A stretch of 64,000 nucleotides of DNA from Taxillus chinensis (lineage: Eukaryota; Streptophyta; Magnoliopsida; Santalales; Loranthaceae). Made by a program: the position numbers and the translations under genes. The stretch covers positions 6,874,078 to 6,938,077 of the forward strand of contig CM042088.1 of assembly GCA_023512835.1 (NCBI GenBank), in the 5' to 3' direction. Numbering within the stretch: the first letter of the stretch is position 1; each line of letters opens with the position of its first letter. Under the pieces are notes generated by a model that made no database searches, was not told the DNA's origin, and saw only the letters and a list, made by a program, of their open reading frames with translations. Of the stretch, positions 12,422 to 25,143 are shown piece after piece.

Positions 12422-14806
12422 GTTGTATGTATCTATTGGTAGAACTTAGGGTTTCTTGTGTGAAACTATTAGTGTCATTGGTGGAGTAACATGAGATATT
12501 AGAGTTTCTTGTGTGAAACTATAAATTAAGGTTTTTAAAAATATACATATTTGGTGTGTGAACTATTTTTTTTATTTTTTCGTAAGGACTTCTTTGTTAC
12601 ATCCCAAGTAAACAGTATAAACTTTTCATAAAAATGAGTGCATTGATGATTAAGGAGTGTGTAAGTATTTTTTTCCCAACAAATAAACAGACTAAATATA
12701 ATAAGAAACCTTTTACATGTATGTATAAGTGTGTGTATACACTTCCGATTACTATGGACGCTTCCATTAGTTTTTATTATTATTATTGCCACCATGTCAC
12801 TTATTGGAAATCCCATTAGTATAAGGAAATATTGGGTGAAGTCAAGATATGTCTTTGAAAAAATATAAATTTGATTTAAGCCAAATATATATCCAATAAG
12901 TTTAGAGCATTGCTTGATTTAATATCAAAGTTAAACGTGAATTGGTGGGTTGGCCATGTCAGCCAATACCCAACAAGTTTAGGGTATTGCTTGATTGATC
13001 AGGAAAACCCAACATGTTTTTTAGCCCTGTTTTTATTTGATTTAAACCCCTGTAACCATTAGTGTCTGTGTCTCTCTTTTTCCATCAAGCAAATAAATAA
13101 ACAAATCCCTATTGGATTATTATTTTATTTTTAATAATTTATTATGTGACCTATGTAATTAAAAGGCTGATCGGGGAGATTTTTACCCCCTTTTTAGGGT
13201 CATTTTGGGTACATTTTCATACTTTTTTGCTTCATTTAATGCCCAATTGAGCTATACTATTATATTTTCTTGCTCTAATCCAGAAAAGAAGAATTCTTAT
13301 AGTTTTGTGGTATTTTTGCTATATTTTGACAGGAATCCAAAAATTGAAGAAAAATTCACCAGATCATCAGAACGGAGATGAAATCCCAAAGGCCTAAAAA
13401 CCATAACGACCATATTTCTGGTTGGTCAGGTGAAGGTTGGGTGAAGGACCTTCACCCGACCAGGTCGGATGAAGCCCAAATTGCACCATTGGAGTCTTGG
13501 AACCTCAAGAAAGATACTTTCCTTCTGGTCGTGAAATCCGAGGTGGTCTGGTGTTGGCCAGGTAAAGGTCGGGTGAAGCTGATTTTTCCATATCTGGAGT
13601 CTCTGAGCTTCATTGAAGACACTTTCCTTTTGGTCGGGTGAAATCCGAGGTGGTTGGATGAATGAAAGTCGGGTGAAGCCTTCTTCACCCGACCACCCCA
13701 AATTTTGGCGTTGGAATCCTCATTTTTCCAGCTCACTTATTCCCTTATGGAACGAAGTCATTTGAGCAAATGACAAACACCAAACACTCAAGTCAAAGGG
13801 AAATTAATAGAAGAAATTCAAATTCAAAATTGGTGCTTTGCATTGGAACTGAAGTCTTTAAGGATTTAAGAGAGGATTTAAGGTCAATATTTAATCACTT
13901 TTTCAAAATAAAAAACAAGGAGTTACAAGAGATTAAATAGTGGATGTTTATTTGGAGAATTATGAGGAATAATGGGAAATTCAAAATTCAAAAATTCAAA
14001 TTCAGCTTGGGAGGCTATAAAAGGGCATCAAATCCTCCATTGTAAAGCATCCAGTGATCTAGTGATCTAGTGATCCAAGAATCATCCACCATTCTACCAT
14101 TCATCTAGAGTAGAGAAAGGAAGAGAGAAGAAGGCTTGGGGAATCACTTGAAGCTTGAAGGCAAATTTGGAGGAAAAGAAGATCAACCTTGGAATTTCAT
14201 GTTCTAAATAGGCAAGCTTTTCTTTTGTTCCATGTAGTGTAATGCTATTATCTTCAAACAAATTATGGAAACTTAAAAACCCTTGATTGGGGTTAAGATG
14301 GAGTTTGATGTAATGAATTAATTTGAAATGTTTTACTTTAATCTTTTTCACATTGTAAATGTTTATTGAATATCTTGGGATAAAATATAAAATGGACTTG
14401 ATCACTTCATTTAATCATCATAGGTATTTATGTGAAGGATTGAAAAATGAAGCATACTTACTGGAAAAGGCAAGATATTCAAACTAGGGGTTGCATAATT
14501 TGCGAAAGCCAGTATAAAACCTAGGATACCAAGTTAAGAGTGGGTGTGATGCTAGCTCTAGACTAAACAACCCAAATCTTAATGGATTAGCCATCCCCCA
14601 TAGCGTACACACGAATTATGGCACTTGAAAAAGGCTAATTCATAAATTAGAGATTGGGTATTAAATATGATCACAAGGAAAGAATTAGATTGAACTAAGA
14701 CATAATCTTGGGAGAAATACATCAAATGAAATCTTAACTCCAATCACCTTTATCAATTGAACTTATCTCTACTTAAAAACCATTTCTCTATCTCTCACAT
14801 CCATTC
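12422..14806. other. Unassigned AT-rich interval
   Basis: No gene is supported in these 2.4 kb. A GTCGGGTGAAG motif recurs on both strands in two diverged copies of about 125 bp (13405-13700), which explains the overlapping short frames there. A CTATAAAAGG box lies at 14015. GATCTAGT is tandemly repeated at 14054-14071. The interval behaves like LTR-type sequence, perhaps a solo LTR, but I could not fix its ends. Confidence 0.35.
14015..14024 (+). promoter_or_regulatory. TATA-like box, possible LTR promoter
   Basis: GGCTATAAAAGGGC is a strong match to the plant TATA consensus, about 30 bases before GTAAAGCATCC. It is followed by short direct repeats of GTGATCTA. No long frame follows, so if it is a promoter it probably belongs to a solo LTR spanning part of 13.0-14.8 kb. 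Confidence 0.35.
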
Positions 14807-16257
14807 TGTTGGATCGAACCCAGAATTTAGATGATGCTGATAAAACCCTATGTAATTTGGTTTGAGATCTTTCAATGTAATTTCTAAAGTGTTGCAAATG
14901 ACAAGTGTTAATCTGGATCTTCACTCATGAGAACAAAGTTAAGGATAGGATACAAAATCCTGCTTCGGACCAACGTGAGTGTCGTTAATTAACTTGGTAA
15001 ATAACCAAGTCATTACAAGATACGAAGTAAGGATTAATAGCGCGGACTAATCACTTAAAGATATGGACTAAGGAATCCGAGTCTATGAATTAAACGGACT
15101 TAGAATCGTAGTCTACGATTCGCGCGGAGTAAGAGACAAATTGTGGAATAAGTAGCTAAGTCTTTCACTCATGTGGACTAAGGACAAGAAGACTCGGAGT
15201 AAGAAATCTGAGTTTTTTATTTATGCGGAGTAAGGAAGGATTTCTGCGGAATAAGGATCTGAGTCCTTTGTTAGCACAGAGTAAGGAAAAGAGATGCGGA
15301 GTAAGGAATCCAAACCCTTACTCATGCGGATTAAGAAAGCGCTGACACGAAGTAAGCTATCCGAACCTTTACTCATGTGGAGTAAGGAAGCGCTAATACG
15401 GAGTAGCCATCTGAACCTTTACTCATGTGGAGTAAGGAAGTGCTGACACGGAGTAAGCCATCCGAACTTTTACTCATGCAGAGTAAGGAAGTACTGACAC
15501 AAAGTAAGCCTTTTGAATCTTTCGTTCACACGGAGTAAGGAAGCGCTGACATAGAATAAGAATTCAAGCATTAAACCTACACGGAGTAAGGATCTGAGCT
15601 TCACTAAAATGGAGTAAGGAACCTTAAAATGGACTCGACACTGCTCCTACTAATCAGCTCCGCATTTAAGGTCATCAGCTCGCTGTGTCCCGATATAAAA
15701 AAGATCCGTTGAACATTTATCATCTTACACGTGGATCACTTGGATGCGTGGTCAAATCTTTTAATGTAGTTGGAATCATGCAAAGCAATTCAATCTGTTT
15801 ATCCTTCCAACATCTTGAGCTCCACATCTGTAATAGTTATAGCAGATGTATTTTCCGAGAAGCCTTCAATGCTACACACTATTCGAAAAATCCCATTCCA
15901 AGAATGTTTCCTAGTGATCTTTATATATACTAAGTCTTGTATATTTTCATTGAGCGCGTACATGTGAAAGAGCTTAGAGGATCTCATTTTTGGCTAGTGT
16001 GTGTGTGATTGAAAAACGGAGTGCAACTGTAAACAAAAGAGAGTTATATTGTCAGTAGATCCAAAAGCTTGTACTTAGCCTTAATTTGCTACTATTTTGT
16101 TATAATTATCTTTTGATAATAAATAGAATACTTCCACTATCTAGTTGTCTTCCACATTGATTTTATTCATTGAGCAGATTAAGTGTTGCGCCAAAGAGTT
16201 AGAAAGAGTTTTCAAAAAGAGCCTATTCAACCCCCTTTAGGCTCCTCGGGACTAATA
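14807..16257 (+). repeat. 5' LTR of copia element B (1451 bp)
   Basis: It starts TGTTGGATCGAACCC and ends ACTAATA (mutated from ACCAACA), two bases before the primer site. It aligns with LTR A along its length. The minisatellite (GGAGTAAGG units) occupies about 15020-15640, a TATA box TTATATATAC is at 15921-15930 and a CACGTG is at 15729. The left flank CATTC would be the target duplication, but the matching right copy was not found. Confidence 0.85.
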
Positions 16258-16259
16258 AG

Positions 16260-16271
16260 TGGTATTAAAGC
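16260..16271 (+). promoter_or_regulatory. Primer-binding site of element B (degraded)
   Basis: TGGTATTAAAGC differs at positions 7 and 9 from the initiator-Met primer site TGGTATCAGAGC. It lies two bases after the LTR end, as in A and D. Confidence 0.7.
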
Positions 16272-16318
16272 AAGTTCTACCTGCTCAAAGTAGAGATCTC
16301 ACTCTCTTTCTCTCAAAA

Positions 16319-16743
16319 ATGGTCGAAGAAAGCAGCATACTGTTCAATACTCACCTTAACTCCGGAGGTGCGCAGGAGCCTATCCCCAGCCGCAGTAGTA
16401 GTGAAAACATTGATCCGGGCACAAGTGCTCAACTAGCTACTCTCGCTGCTCCTCAACAATGGGGTTTTAGATTCACTCTGACCAAACCTCCAAAATTCAA
16501 ATCAGAGCTATTCTCCCAGTGGAAAGCTCGCATGAGGATGTTCATGATATGTCATGATCATCTGATGTGGCTGTGTCTTCATCAGGAGCTACCTATTCCG
16601 ATGACCATCAGAGAAAATGAAGTTAGAAGACTAAAGACTGACGCCGAACTCACCAATGAGGAAAAAGCCTGGCAGTATGCTAACAAAAAGGCTCTGGCTT
16701 ATGTAACATCATCTTTGGATTTTGAAGCCTTCACAGACATCCA
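16319..16743 (+). pseudogene. Gag N-terminal half of element B
   Basis: The ATG at 16319 matches the gag starts of A and D. The open reading covers the N-terminal Ser/Asn-rich part and the core FSQWKARMRMFMICHDHLMW up to a Phe-Thr-Asp-Ile block, where a solo LTR (16744-18456) inserted. An upstream in-frame ATG at 16259 overlaps the primer site and is not the real start. The gag reading resumes at 18457 after the 5-bp duplication. Confidence 0.8.
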
Positions 16744-18456
16744 TGTCACGCCCCGGATTTCCAACCCGAGGAAACCGGTACGTGACTTCCCTTTTACCCA
16801 CACGGAGGGCAAAGGGGTAAGGATACAAATCAAGAATTTAACATTTTAAAACTTTCACAACACATTCAAGAAAAATAAAGTCCATCAAAGCTGTCCACAA
16901 ACCAATAACAAAGTCAGTCTTTATTACAAAGTCCTCTTTTTAATCCATCCCCATTGGGGTTACATCAGTTCCCATAAAAATAACATAAACAGTAAAGTAA
17001 ATAAGGTCTTCCACCTTGGTGTATCCACCTAACGCCTGTAAGTCCCTGGAAAAAAAAACAAACACAAGGAGGAGGGGGTGAGCAACCACGCCTCGGTAGG
17101 GATCATGTCTCCCCAACCCATCCCATGTTCCTAGCATCTACTTGCCATGTGTACAAGTGCGGTGTTGTGTTACAATAATTTCAACAAACATAATAACAAC
17201 CACATCAACAATTTACAATCCTCCACTGCCACACAAGCTAACACTTTAACCACAAGTGATTTAACCGCCTCTTCAGGCCAAGTGATTTAACCGCCTCTTC
17301 AGGCCAAGTGATTTAACCGCCTCTTCAGGCCAAGTGATTTAACCGCCTCTTCAGGCCAAGTGATTTAACCGCCTCTTCAGGCCAAGTACCACAGTCAAGC
17401 ACACAACACACATGGTCACTCAAGCATACAACCAAACACTTGGTGAGCACCCGTTCACAAGCGCACAAACCCATTCAGGCCATAGAGCAAACATCCAGGA
17501 TACATACATACACTAAACCACAAGTCCAATACACGGACATATTACCAAACACTTAATGGGCATATACACACGGCTAAGTTCACACAGGCATTTCATCAAA
17601 CATGTAGCAGGCATGTCGTACAGGCATTTTATCAAACACGTTTCATGCATCACACAAACACCAGAAACACCAAAATCGCCATTGAAGGCCAACATTCATA
17701 TAGGAGGTCACACCTATATGAATTTACATATAAATAATATAATATTCTGCCCTAGGACCCTAGGACAGAGGAGGATTTAGGAAGAACAAAATCCCTACCT
17801 CAAGTAAAACGCAACAACACAAAGAAAGTCCCGATCCCACGTCGAACGCCGTCCACCCACGAGTCACCGACCACCCACGCAAGACGCCCTGGCAAGAACC
17901 AGGAGCTCTCCTTCCCTCTCTCTCTCTCTCTGCGACGGCTGGTGGAGCAACAAACCCTAACCCTAAAATAGAGGGCTTCTCCTCCTTATATAGACAACAC
18001 AACATCAAAATGACGTAGTTTTGATTACACAAGTTAGCACCTTTCCGCACCCATATAGGCCAAAATACTCAGAATTTCAACATGGTCCTTTGGAGAAAGT
18101 TCCTTAGAATGTCAAAACCAAGGGAACCATGCAAAAATAAGCCTGCACGCCAATTTGCACGTGAATTCCCCAATTCACGTGCACCTCCATATGGACTCCA
18201 AATGCTCTCAAACTTCACCCCTAGCCTCCTTGCATCATTTAGAAGACAATTACACTTGCACGTGAATTGGACCCATATCACGTGCACCTCACATACATGT
18301 CCATTTGGCCTGAAACTTCTATGGTAGATAGAGGACACCATTCTAAGCATCTTTCCTTTTGCACGTGAATTCATTGGAGTCCATTTACTAGGTCAAAATC
18401 TAGAAAAACTCTACTCCGGAGGTAAAACTGACTAACTCAAGGTACGGGTCCTTACA
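16744..18456 (-). repeat. Solo chromovirus-type LTR inside gag of B (1713 bp)
   Basis: It begins TGTCACGCCCCGG and ends GTCCTTACA, flanked by the perfect duplication ATCCA (16739-16743 and 18457-18461). Removing it and one ATCCA restores the gag reading, which proves it inserted into B. The sense strand is minus (TGTAAGGACCC...GGCGTGACA), with a minus TATA box CTATATAAGG at 17984-17993, a 26-bp tandem repeat at 17253-17382 and G-box pairs at 18150-18370 upstream of the TATA box. No internal domain remains, so it is the product of LTR-LTR recombination. Confidence 0.92.
17253..17382 (+). repeat. 26-bp tandem repeat, 5 copies
   Basis: Five nearly identical head-to-tail copies of a 26-bp unit containing GTGATTTAACCGCC and TCTTCAGGC. 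The same repeat occurs with about seven more degenerate copies at 56567-56750 in the related solo LTR. There are no spacers, so this is not a CRISPR array. Confidence 0.95.
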
Positions 18457-18972
18457 ATCCAAGGCTGCACGACAGCAAAAGCTGTCTGGGGATAAACTCA
18501 CAATCCTCTATGAGGGAAGTCAGTCCCAAATGTAGAACGTCATTTGTGCTCTCGACAGAACTTTGAAATTTTTTCTCACAAACCTGGCGAATCCCTTGAG
18601 AGCGTCTATCGAAGATTCGACAAGCTCATCCTAGACCTGAAAACTATCAATGAGCATTATACGCAATTTCAAATCAATGACAAGTTTTTCTGTTCCTTGC
18701 CAGATCGCTACTACTCCAAGCAGCTCCAGATGCAAACCGACAAGAATTGGCAGTATGCTCCCTTCAAAGAACTCTACGGTGAGCTACGGACTCATGAGGT
18801 CAGGTTTAACTACTCTGACCGAGATGAGAAAATAGCTCAGAAAGAAAAGGGGGTAACTTTGAAAGCTACTGAATATTTGAGCATACAACGCGAGGATGAT
18901 ACGAAAGAGTCAGAAAACTCTGACTCTGATGTTGAAGAAGAGATAGCCTTTCTGGTTAAATCCTTTGAATGA
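18457..18972 (+). pseudogene. Gag C-terminal half of element B
   Basis: The reading resumes after the solo LTR with the block equivalent to CTTAKAVW of A, then LESVYRRFDKLILDLK, PDRYYSKQLQMQTDKNW and an acidic end (SDSDVEEEIAFLVKSF). A TAG near 18532 and a frameshift around 18540 interrupt it. The stop at 18970-18972 precedes the zinc-knuckle part. Same domain and role as gag of A. Confidence 0.75.
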
Positions 18973-20344
18973 TTTCTAAAGAAAAGTATAAAGGGATTCA
19001 GAAGAGGCTCCTCCTCATCCTCTAGAAGAAAGGAGTGATCGGAGTCTATTTCCCAAGATTATTATAACTGTGGGAAACCAGGTCATTGGGCCAAGGATTG
19101 CAAAGCAAAACCGAAGGCGGCTAACAAAAGTGGCATGGTCAAACCCCGATGCCCTTCCTCAGATCATAGAAAGAACAAGAGGAAGGCGTTCATCTAGAAG
19201 TACAGAAGCAGCTCGGAAGAAGAGGAGGAATCCTTTGATGATGAGCCAACCGAGAGGCCGAACGTCCGCCTTATGGCAAACACTGAGATACCTTTTATCA
19301 CTAAGCTCATGAGTAGAATAGAATCTCTTACTGCTGAACGTGATCATGAAAAGAATGAGAGATTAATAATTGCTCAAATGTACCAAGACATGAGTAGTCA
19401 GACTAAGCATCCTGAATTCACTGTTTTCAATCTTGAAAAAGACATAGCTGACTTTAGGAGTAAAGAAACTTGATATCGTGATGTAAGAGCTGAAAATCAT
19501 TTGCTGAATACCAACCTAAATGGCCTAACAATTAATCTGAGAAGACTCGAACAAGAGCTTGAAAAGGAAAAGGAAATAAATCGTAAGTGGCTAAAATCGG
19601 GGGAAATAGCCTCTACATTTAGGACTGATCCGGACAACATTTGAGTTAAACTTGGCCTAGGCCCTGAGCCATCAACCTCTACACAAGCTACTAAGTGCCC
19701 CTTGGACTTCACTCCCAAACTAACCAACCTGTATCCTGTTAGTACAACTAAACTGTTGGATGGTTTTATTTCAGGTGACACCATAGTTTATGATTGTGGA
19801 GCTGAGGCTATTACTGCTAATCCCGAAGTAGTAGCACCCATACCTAAAGAAGAAGGGAAGGTTGCTGCAATTAAAGCCAAAACTGTAGCACCCATAAAGA
19901 AAAGAAAGGCTAAGGCTGATGCATTTAGGGCTAAGAGAGCGTCACTCAATCGCAAAGGATTAGGCCATAGGGAACAGAGTAGAAAGTTTGTTAAACCAAA
20001 GAAACCTGTATCCTCTGTTTCAACTCCGCATCATAGTGTTTGTTCAATCTGTAGAGAAATAGGTCATTATCACTATGAGTGCTGGAGTCTGTATGATGAC
20101 TGGCTTTGTAATCAAGTTCACATTAATAAAGATCAATTCATCAAAAAGGGTTCTAGCAAATTAAAGTATAAATCTCAAAGGAGTAACTCTCTCAAGAAAG
20201 CCCAAGTAAAAGAAGCAACTAATACTAACAAAGTAAAATCAACATGGAAAACTGAAGTTCCTAACGAAGCTAAATCTGAAACTATTGACTCTTATTACTG
20301 CTTCTCCTAACCGCCCGAAACAAGTTTGGGCACCAAAAGTGTAA
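18973..20344 (+). pseudogene. Gag C-terminal part of B: two zinc knuckles and a coiled coil
   Basis: Counterpart of 7621-8915. The first knuckle YYNCGKPGHWAKDC (about 19050-19100) has Tyr for the first Cys. The coiled coil lies at 19290-19640 (ESLTAERDHEKNERL, RLEQELEKEKEINRKW), broken by a stop near 19471. The linker contains GFISGDTIVYDCG, followed by a Lys/Ala-rich stretch and the intact second knuckle CSICREIGHYHYEC (about 20040-20085). It ends QVWAPKV with TAA at 20342-20344, the same stop position as A and D. Confidence 0.75.
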
Positions 20345-22593
20345 TCTATTGTCTTGCAGGAGCATCTCTGGAATTTACTTCCAGCCCACTTGAAGTTAAA
20401 GATAAATCAAAGCAAGCAGATAGTCGATAGCTGGTGCTCCGGACATATGACGGGTTATAAGTCTCTGCTTGTGGACATCACTGACAAACGAGGACCATTT
20501 GTATCATATGGTGACAATAGCAAAGGTAAGACTATGGGGTACAACACTCTAACTAAGGGTGGTGTATCAGTAACAAAAGTTGCACTAGTCGAAGGTTTGA
20601 AGCATAATCTATTGAGTGTTAGTAATTTATGTGACAAGGGATTTACTATTTCATTCCTGTCCAATAGCTACACAGTAAGGGAAAACCTATCTAGAGATAT
20701 TAGATTATCCGGATTAAGAGATGGGGACATATATTTAGTGATCTTAAGAAATAATTCTTCTAGTCCTCTATGCTTCCTCACTAAAGCATCAAATGAAGAA
20801 AGTTGGCTATGGCACAAGCATTGCGAGAACTTCAATTTTAAGACTATCTAAATTAGCATCGCTTGATTTGGTCACTGGCTTGCCCAAACACAAGTTCTCC
20901 AGAGATTCTCTCTGTTGAGAATGTCAACTTGGCAAGAAAATCAAACATAGTTTTAAGAGCGAATCTATCAATTCTATATCTGCTCCTTTACAACTTCTTT
21001 ATATGGATCTTTACCAGTTAACATGGACATTCCAAACACCAGAGAACCTTCTAGCCCTACCAAACCAGTCAATATGGAAATTTTCAGTGCCGAAGGTAGT
21101 GGATGAAGCCCTTCAAGATTCAAATTAGATAGACACTATGCAAGAAGAGCTAAATCAGTTCAAGAGGAACAATGTGTGGACACTTGTACCACGGCCAAAG
21201 TTGCAACAAGTCATAGGCGTCAAATGGGTGTTCTGAAACAAACTTAATACGGATGGAATAGTAATTCGGAACAAAGCAAGATTGGTAGCTAAAGGTTATT
21301 GTCAAGAAGAAGGCATTGACTACGATGAAACTTTTGCTCCAGTTGCTAAACTTGAGGCGATCAGAATGTTCCTAGCGTATGCATCATATGAGAACTTCAA
21401 AGTTTATCAAATGGACGTCAAGAGTGCTTTTCTAAATGGAGATCTTGAAGAGGAGGTTTATGTTGAACAACCTCTTGGATTCATTGAACACAAGACTGAA
21501 CATATGGTATACAAATTACGGAAAGCCTTTTAAGGATTGAAGCAAGCTCCAAGGGCCTGGTATGACACACTGTCAAAATTCTTACTTGAACACAACTTCA
21601 GGAAAGGAAAAATTAACACCACATTATTCCTACGGAAAGAGAAGGGACATTCCCTGATCGTGCAAATCTATGTGGATGATATCATATTCGGATCATCAAA
21701 TCCGAAACTATGTGAAGAGTTTGCAAAGTTGATGACTGAAAAATTTGAAATGAGCATGATGGGAGAGCTTTCCTACTTCCTCAGAATTGAAGTCAAACAA
21801 ATGAAGGAAGGAATTTTCATTAACCAAGCCAAGTACACAAGGGACTTACTCAAGAAGTTTGGTATGTAAAATTCATCTCCCATGAAAACTCTTATAGCAG
21901 TCAGTGCTAAGTTAGATCCTGATCCTAGCAGCAAACCAGTAAATGTGATTGAATACAAAGGTATGATAGGATCATTGCTGTACCTTACAATAAGTCAACT
22001 AGATATCATATTCGTAACCAACATATGTGCGAGATACAAAGTGGATCCTAAAGAGTCACACATGCTTCATGTTAAATGAATATTGCGATATCTTAAAGGA
22101 ATATTAAACTTGTGACTTTGGTATCCCAAGGATTCAAATTTCTCTTTATCTGGATATTCAGATGCTGACTTCACCGGGTGTGGCATAGACAGGAAAAGCA
22201 ACAGTGGTACGTGCCAGTTTCTCGGAAACAGACTTATCTCCTGGTTCAATAAGAAGTAGAACTTCGTACCAACCTCTACTACTGAGGCGGAATATATAGC
22301 TGCTGGGAGTTGCTGCGCATAACTCTTATGGATGCAAAGTCAACTTACTGACTTTGGTTTTAACATGAGATCTGTTCCACTTTACTGTATCACTTCATCC
22401 AGTTATACACCCAAGGACAAAGCACATCGAGGTCAAGTATCACTTCATCAGAGACCATGTTCTCAAAAAGCACATATCTCTAGAACATGTTGCTACGGAT
22501 GATCAACTTGCAGACATACTCACAAAGCCCCTTCCCGACACAAGATTTTCTGAATTGCTTCTCAAGTTAGGTATGCTTGATCTTTCTGCATAA
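20345..22593 (+). pseudogene. copia pol of element B (integrase mostly deleted)
   Basis: The protease block reads VDSWCSGHMTG, so the active-site Gly is replaced by Trp. The integrase N-terminus (WLWHKHCENFNF) is frameshifted and the catalytic core plus C-terminus is replaced by a short join near 21010-21100. RT is well preserved from about 21120: [29 protein letters not shown], and YVDDIIFGSS at about 21670. A stop splits KAF and GLKQAPRAW (21531-21533). RNase H has DADFTGCGIDRKSNSGTCQF and ends ELLLKLGMLDLSA at 22593. The deletion differs from the one in A. Inactive copy. Confidence 0.85.
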
Positions 22594-22759
22594 CTCCCTC
22601 ACTTTAACTATCCAGTAGTATCTTCTTCAGAACATGCATTATGTCTTGTGTTTCGTGATAGACACCTACTATACTTCATGATTGATCATATTTACTTCTG
22701 ACGCCATGCACTATGTTTCTAATGATTCTCTCACAATTTCAATTGGGAGGATGCTTGCT
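22594..22759 (+). other. Post-pol spacer of element B
   Basis: A short remnant of the pol-env spacer. GGGAGGATGCTTG near its end is shared with A (about 4550, inverted). It is cut by the solo LTR starting at 22760. Confidence 0.7.
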
Positions 22760-25143
22760 TATCACGCCCCCAAATCCCGAAAGGACCGGAACTAAGGGTG
22801 TGACTTCCCCATGCCCGCACCCGATGGGTCAAGGGGTTGGTGACTAGCACCGTTATGGACTATATAGCGGGTGCTATCCGAGATATGCCTGTACAATCAT
22901 ACATCAGGGGTATTCTTGTACATTTATACATGCTATGAAACTAAGGAAAATGATTTATTAATAATAGAGTCATGTTATAAATCCAATACAACTTTCATTG
23001 ACCCTCTTCTAGATATTCAAATAATAAAACCAACTATGTCTTACAAAATCCAATAACCAAGTTATGATAAAATGTAAAATAAATAACTATTAACTTCGGA
23101 CCAGCTACTAGCGAAAGGGTCGATATCTGAAACATGTCAACAAAGTAGGGGTGAGCACAAATATCAGTAGGTGATCTCCATCTCCTCACCATCCTATAAC
23201 AGGAATTCTTAATTTTACATGATCGTTGTATGCTTGTGCCAGTGTAGTGTCATATTCTATCACAGAAAGCTTACATTAAATCACAAAATAAGGCATTACA
23301 CATTACATTCCAATCATTAAAGGTTCGCACCGAATAATCAACCATCCACGGGATTCCCACAACCAACTCCAATGATCCCAGTCACTACTAGACAGCCATA
23401 TGTGGGACCTGCTACATATGGGACCTGAGTTAACCACCTACATAGGGGACCTGCGGCCTCTTGCCAGCCTTATGTGGGATGCACAGTTAACCCAACTAGT
23501 TCCACCACCAATTCCACATATAATCAATAAATAATAGTTTTAAATAATTATTATTTAATACAATAGCTTTACAAAACATTTAAATTTGTTAAACCAACAA
23601 ATAACGTGCCACAAACGACAATTAAATCTCCAAACTGATAATAATAATCCAACAGTATTTATTTAACTAAACTAACCAATTTAAGCCCGGATAATATTTA
23701 TAATATTAAACAATATCAAGTTCAAACATTATTTATTTAATTAAACTAACTAAATCAAGCTCAATTAATATTTAAATTGTGAACTATCATTATTAAGCTC
23801 AAGTAATATCTATTTATTTAGTTATTCTTTATTTTTTTAAATGATGTTAATTTAATAATATTACGCTGCAAATAATATTCCAATGTCAATCAATAATAAC
23901 AAGCCCAACAATATTTAACATACTGGACATTATTAAACACAATAATATTTTTAAAGCGCTCAACTATTAACATTAAGTCATAGGAGATAATTATTTTTCT
24001 AACTGATACGACATTAAGGTCTAGAATAGGTCCCGAACAAATCTCGCCAAATCAAACCAAGATAGAATACTCCTAAAAGGGCTAGGAGGAACAAGTAACC
24101 AGCTCACTCAGCCCGTAAGGGCTGCCTCGTCGCATGGGGTCCGAGCATGTGGGGGCGCCATAGGTGCCACCGCCCCCCTCCACAACACGAACGTAACAGC
24201 TAATGACGAACATAAATAGCTAATGATATTTCCTAACCAGCTCCTCTTGACGAACGTTACCAGGCTGATGGCTTGGTGTCCCTATTACTAACATAATAGC
24301 TAATGACGTTGATGAGAATAAGAAAAGGTGATCAGGGAAAAGGTGATCAATGGTTTAACTTACATAAAAAAAATACAAGCCTACCTTTAACACACGTCCG
24401 AATCAGGGAGATGAAAAAAAAAAGGGGTGGGTGCCAACCTTATATATTCATATTTATAACCAAATGTTTGTTCATATATATTTACATGGTATTAAAATTA
24501 AACATGTATTTTCTTTCCCAATAATTTGCGTTTATATAATAGAATAGCGATAAATCAAGGATCACCTACCTGAATCTAGTTTCGAAGAATCAAGTAGAAC
24601 ACGACGGCTTCAAACTCACTGCTTTTCCCTACCAAGCTCTGCGCATAAGTAATGAAACGTAGGGTTTCTTCCCTAGGTTCCTCTATTTATACTTACCAAT
24701 ATATTATTTGATTTAATAATAATAATAATATTAATAACGTTAGTAATAATAATAATAATAATGATAACTCATTACAATAATCAACCTAAAGTATTAAGGT
24801 AGTTATATTAATAATAATAACATTATAATATTAATAAGGTCTAAATATTAAAATACTTATATTAGTAATAATCTCATATTAATAATAATCATAACATTAA
24901 TTATTATTATAATAATAACTCAAATACTTAAATCATTATATTAGAAATATTGACATTATAATAATAGTAAACTCATAATATTAAAATAGTTGTAATAATA
25001 ATAACATATAGTAATAGACTCAAAATATTAAAATCATAATAATAATAACTCAAAATGCTCACACTAAGGCCATGTTGCCAAATAGATATCCCTCACTCTA
25101 TTCAAGGGCTATCTTCAATCTCTCACAAGTATGAGTCTTTACA
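22760..25143 (-). repeat. Solo gypsy LTR, second Tekay-like subfamily (2384 bp)
   Basis: It begins TATCACGCCCCC (TG changed to TA) and ends GTCTTTACA, with the perfect duplication TTGCT on both sides (22755-22759 and 25144-25148). The termini match the TGTCACGCCCC...CTTACA pattern of the chromovirus LTRs, so the sense strand is minus. It aligns inverted with 11264-12421. The interval 24710-25050 is rich in ATA/AAT trinucleotide runs. No gene is inside. Confidence 0.85.
24712..25050. repeat. AAT/ATA-rich low-complexity tract
   Basis: Long runs of AAT, ATA and TAATAA with few G or C bases, inside the start of the solo LTR (sense minus, U3). It looks like a decayed trinucleotide microsatellite. 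Confidence 0.8.

Noticed and set aside
13378..13736. Overlapping 87-94-codon frames on both strands
   Set aside because: They arise from two diverged copies of a segment with GTCGGGTGAAG on both strands; no start context or protein resemblance supports coding.
16259..16318. Upstream ATG extending gag of element B
   Set aside because: It overlaps the LTR end and primer site; the ATG at 16319 matches gag starts in A and D.
17253..17382. Regular short repeats resembling a CRISPR array
   Set aside because: Units are contiguous without unique spacers and lie in a plant LTR.
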